Of a stretch of DNA of 25,583 nucleotides, positions 23,412-25,583 are shown in pieces. Numbering within the stretch: the first letter of the stretch is position 1; each line of letters opens with the position of its first letter. Where the stretch lies: the NCBI GenBank assembly GCA_004525685.1, contig SPBW01000012.1:1-25583 (forward strand), given 5' to 3'. The translations under genes and the position numbers were made by a program. The notes under the pieces were generated by a model. The model saw nothing but the letters and a program-made list of their open reading frames with translations, ran no database searches and was not told the DNA's origin. This DNA is from Candidatus Atribacteria bacterium. GTDB lineage: Bacteria > Bipolaricaulota > Bipolaricaulia > UBA7950 > UBA9294.

Positions 23412-24359
23412 TCATGATCCCGGCTCGGTCTCATCTGCAACGTCAACTCTGACTACGGCGCTGGCTGTACCCCCGCGCCCATCATTTACCATGTAGGCAA
23501 ACGTCGCAGTCCCCGACCAGCCATTCGGAGGCGTATAAGTCACAACGCCGTCCTCGTTTCTCACAGAATAGAGGACATGGGCCGGCTGCGTCACCGATAT
23601 AATGGTTAAGGAATCCCCATCCTCATCTTCATCATTGGCTAGAAGATCGAGGGTCACCGCCACACCCGGTCGTGTTGATGCAAAGTCGTCATTGGCATGT
23701 GGAGCGAGGTTCCCGTCGCAAAGGACGTTCACCCGGACAGGCTTCACATCCACCCAATCATGTTGGTCCTCTGCCTTGTACATGAAGACATCGGTTCCGC
23801 AGAATCCCGGAGCCGGAGTGTAGTAGGCCTTCCTGTCAGACGTGACCTCGACAGTTCCATGACTTGGCTCAAGAACCACTTCGCTAATGCGAAGGGTTAC
23901 ATGGGGGTCATAGAGGAAATTCGAGAAGTCATTTCGGAGCACATCGATGATTAGGGGCTCTCCTCTCATGGTTGTTGCCTCGTCCTCAACAGCCAAGAGA
24001 GGCACCGTATTGCTGGTCACGAGGACTGATACCAGCACTTCTCGGATTGTCTGCCCCTTGTCCGACACAACGTAGATGAACACGTCAAAACCAACGTATG
24101 CATCATTCGCAGTGTATTCGATGTCGTAGCTCTCCTCGCAAATCGTCACTGCGCCATGCGTTGGAGGCATACTCACTACCGCTGCTTGGTGCAGGCCTTC
24201 GAGAACCTCTAGCCGGAGTGGAGCACCCACGAATGTGATTGCTGTGTATACAGTCAATCCGACTGCGTCATTGTCTTGACTCTCGGGCTGCAAGACCGCG
24301 CCCTGAGATCCCAACGCAAAGATGGCCATCGTGCAGATCAGTAGACCCACTCTTCTCAT
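23412..24359 (-). CDS. Secreted Ig/cadherin-like repeat protein (Big_9/VCBS type)
   Basis: A 315-aa exported protein: signal peptide RRVGLLICTMAIFALGSQGA, then three tandem domains of about 95 aa. Each has the pattern hydrophobic-D-V/L-L-x-N-D, P-x-H-G-x-V, Y-T-x-x-x-x-F/W-x-G-x-D/A-x-F-x-Y: THGAVTICEESYDIEYTAND, SHGTVEVTSDRKAYYTPAPG and VVTYTPPNGWSGTATFAYMV. The third has DLLANDEDEDGDSLTI, a Ca2+-type loop. Such modules build adhesins or surface proteins; here there is no anchor or catalytic part, so the protein may be secreted or the gene a module of a cell-surface set. ATG 24359 is chosen because GGAGG is 7 nt upstream and the signal peptide follows directly. Confidence 0.88.
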   Translation of the reverse strand: MRRVGLLICTMAIFALGSQGAVLQPESQDNDAVGLTVYTAITFVGAPLRLEVLEGLHQAAVVSMPPTHGAVTICEESYDIEYTANDAYVGFDVFIYVVSDKGQTIREVLVSVLVTSNTVPLLAVEDEATTMRGEPLIIDVLRNDFSNFLYDPHVTLRISEVVLEPSHGTVEVTSDRKAYYTPAPGFCGTDVFMYKAEDQHDWVDVKPVRVNVLCDGNLAPHANDDFASTRPGVAVTLDLLANDEDEDGDSLTIISVTQPAHVLYSVRNEDGVVTYTPPNGWSGTATFAYMVNDGRGGTASAVVRVDVADETEPGS

Positions 24360-24565
24360 GAAAAAGCCTCCGTATTCTCCCCGTGCAGAACCGCGCGAAG
24401 TATCGCAATCAATAGCAGATAGACAAGTCTTTCTCGCGGCCACTGCGCCACCAAAACCCTCTACACGCCAGCATGATCGCTTGATAGAACAAGATCCACA
24501 GTCTACACGAATCAAGCCTTCTCAGCTTCGCCTCTTGCTGAGAGCGCCTCATTCTCGCGTACCTG

Positions 24566-24697
24566 TCATACTTGGATACCCGCGTCAACCGCTAGAGAGA
24601 CGAAGTTGTCTTTGTTCGTCCAGTAGCTGTAGATCGTGCCTGCGCCCACGACTCCTCTACTACTTGGTTCGAACCTGTCCCTCTCTATCGCGCACAT
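24566..24697 (-). pseudogene. Remnant of a second TetR-family gene (HTH part)
   Basis: A 43-codon open frame whose middle reads GVVGAGTIYSYWTNKDNFVS then LAVDAGIQ, matching the repressor at 22596-23192 (GVAVGTIYNYFKDKDDLLLS then VFEAGIR) through the recognition helix and helix 4. The DNA also aligns: for example TGTAGATCGTGCC and GGATACCCGC occur in both at corresponding places (24572-24650 against 23024-23100). It stops at TGA 24566 and the upstream part no longer looks like TetR. The rest of the 24360-24797 spacer shows no gene. Confidence 0.7.
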
Positions 24698-24797
24698 ACA
24701 TATCTACGTCAATCTGTCGCTGCTTCTCGCCCCTGGCTTCAGAGGGCAGGGCTAATTCATGTTGTAGAATCGCCAGAGTGCACAGGGAGGGATTATT

Positions 24798-25351
24798 GTG
24801 AAGGTGCTCATTGGATATATTTCAGCGAAACAGGCAACACGAAGAGGATTGCCGCAGCAATGGGAGAAGAGGCTACCGCTGGGGGTCACGAGGTTCAGGT
24901 AAAGCCCGTCGGAGAGCTTTCCCCTGACCAATTGGAGGACTACGACGTTGTTCTCCTCGGATCGACATGTCACTCATCGGATGTCGCTGCACCGGTCAAG
25001 AACCTTCTCGACGGTATTCCTGATGGCGTAGCGTTCAAGCTGGCAGGCTTCGTCACGCATGCAACAACCATGCCCGAAGGCGACGACTGGAAGAAGGACA
25101 TGTACGAGAAGTGGGCCGGCAGATGCCAAGCCGCGTTTGAAACCGTGAGCAAAGACAAGGGCATCGAGTTCCTCGGATACTTCCACTGTGAGGGCGCACC
25201 CTGTCCGCCGATCGAAGCGTTCATCCGCAGCACCATCATCACTGACGATTCTCAATGGGCTAAGTACGGTGAAGAAGTGAAGAAGCATCCGACAGCACAA
25301 GACGTCGACAACGCCAAAGCGTTCGCGCGAGGCATTCTAGCAAGAGTCTAG
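24798..25351 (+). CDS. Flavodoxin family protein, frameshifted in the FMN loop
   Basis: The intact frame from ATG 24860 gives 163 aa lacking the first beta strand and phosphate loop. Upstream, GTG 24798 with GGGAGGG at 24785-24791 starts VKVLIGY in another frame; the lost part then reads SETGNTKRIAAAMGEEAT in the ATG 24860 frame. Removing one AT from the TATAT at 24816-24820 restores a normal start VLIGYFSETGNTKRI, with the loop SETGNTK. Later parts are family-typical: DYDVVLLGSTCHSSDVAAPV, FVTHATT and FHCEGAPCPPIEAF. So this is either a recently broken gene, a sequencing error, or a ribosomal frameshift. It probably binds FMN and serves in anaerobic electron transfer. It is alone, followed by a strong terminator. 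Confidence 0.85.
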
Positions 25352-25397
25352 GTCTTTGCTCAGAGTCCTGGCGCTGCTTGCTGGCCGAGGTGAAGAG

Positions 25398-25429
25398 CCC
25401 CAGATGTGGGTATCTATCCACATCTGGGG
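25398..25429. terminator. 12-bp perfect hairpin, terminator of the flavodoxin gene
   Basis: CCCCAGATGTGG at 25398-25409 pairs fully with CCACATCTGGGG at 25418-25429 over an 8-nt loop, 46 nt past the flavodoxin stop. The trailing bases are not a clean U-run, but stem strength and a position between two converging genes support a (possibly bidirectional) terminator. Confidence 0.7.
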
Positions 25430-25451
25430 GGCATCGTTTCGGTGGAGCCTA

Positions 25452-25583
25452 TCATACTGAATGGTTAACGCCTTCGTTAGCAGTGTCGTAACAATCGATG
25501 TCACCAGCGAGAATCAGGCAGTCGAGCCAATGCCGTTCAAATGGTAGCATTCCGTGCGTGATCTTCCTTGATGCAGAGCCGAA
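25452..25583 (-). CDS. Possible C-terminal end of an unknown protein (partial)
   Basis: A leftward open frame enters from the right edge and ends at TGA 25454-25452, giving 43 residues such as LPFERHWLDCLILAGDIDCY. Composition looks protein-like (aromatic, acidic and hydrophobic residues mixed), and a strong hairpin lies just beyond its stop, as expected for a gene end. No family is recognisable from this short piece and the start is outside the window. Confidence 0.4.
   Translation of the reverse strand, partial: FGSASRKITHGMLPFERHWLDCLILAGDIDCYDTANEGVNHSV

Noticed and set aside
24660..24680. GGTTCGAACC, similar to a tRNA T-arm
   Set aside because: No acceptor, D or anticodon stems fit around it on either strand; it lies in the decayed TetR fragment.
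24750..24797. A second copy of the TetR operator upstream of the TetR remnant
   Set aside because: Only CAT and TTGTAG-like bits are shared; there is no palindrome.
205..25351. Window-wide redox island linking the two flavodoxins and the flavin reductase
   Set aside because: The genes are far apart, in different transcription units, with unrelated genes between them.

Overview
This is a 25.6 kb bacterial chromosomal segment with moderately high GC (mid-50s % by eye). It has Shine-Dalgarno-led genes, frequent GTG/TTG starts, TGA and TAG both used as stops, and several secreted proteins of repeat or all-beta type. No tRNA, rRNA, IS element, phage gene or CRISPR array was seen. The ATP synthase c subunit resembles the Thermotoga/Fusobacterium type with two carboxylates, which points to an anaerobic, possibly Na+-coupled organism. 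I would guess an uncultivated candidate phylum (Bipolaricaulota-like), but the sequence does not prove this.

Left part (1-12.9 kb) is a mosaic of small, mostly unrelated transcription units. It starts with the 3' end of an unknown gene, then a WrbA-like flavodoxin and a PhzF-family enzyme (+). Next is a ykkC/guanidine-I-like riboswitch ahead of an EamA/DMT exporter whose natural ATG frame is broken by a TGA at codon 8. A translationally coupled pair of ABC exporter half-transporters (+) follows. After it come a pirin (-), a secreted six-repeat TolB/PD40 beta-propeller (-), a flavin reductase-like protein (+), a probably frameshifted secreted protein (+), a membrane-anchored DUF2318 protein (+), a GNAT acetyltransferase (-), a clear pseudogene of a LamG/DUF1080-like domain (+), an unknown secreted protein (-) and a small carboxymuconolactone decarboxylase-like protein (+).

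Middle part (13.1-20.2 kb) is a long leftward operon: frr (ribosome recycling factor), then atpI-atpB-atpE-atpF-atpH-atpA-atpG-atpD. The genes overlap or lie about 10-20 nt apart, except between atpA and atpG. That gap holds a 108-bp-period partial duplication of the atpG start, including its ribosome binding site, which creates a 34-codon leader ORF. No epsilon subunit (atpC) follows atpD. A sigma-70-like promoter lies just upstream of frr.

Right part (20.3-25.6 kb): a TetR/FadR-like regulator and an RND/MMPL exporter form an overlapping two-gene operon. A perfect 20-bp palindrome abuts the -10 box of its promoter, a textbook autorepression layout. Next to it are a secreted Ig/cadherin-like repeat protein (-), a decayed fragment of a second TetR gene (-), a flavodoxin gene whose FMN-loop codons are put out of frame (+), a strong 12-bp hairpin terminator, and probably the 3' end of a leftward gene.

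Broken or decaying genes are unusually frequent: one nonsense codon near a start, three or four frameshifts, one internal TAG and one gene fragment in 25 kb. This is either real gene decay or residual assembly error, and that choice affects several annotations.
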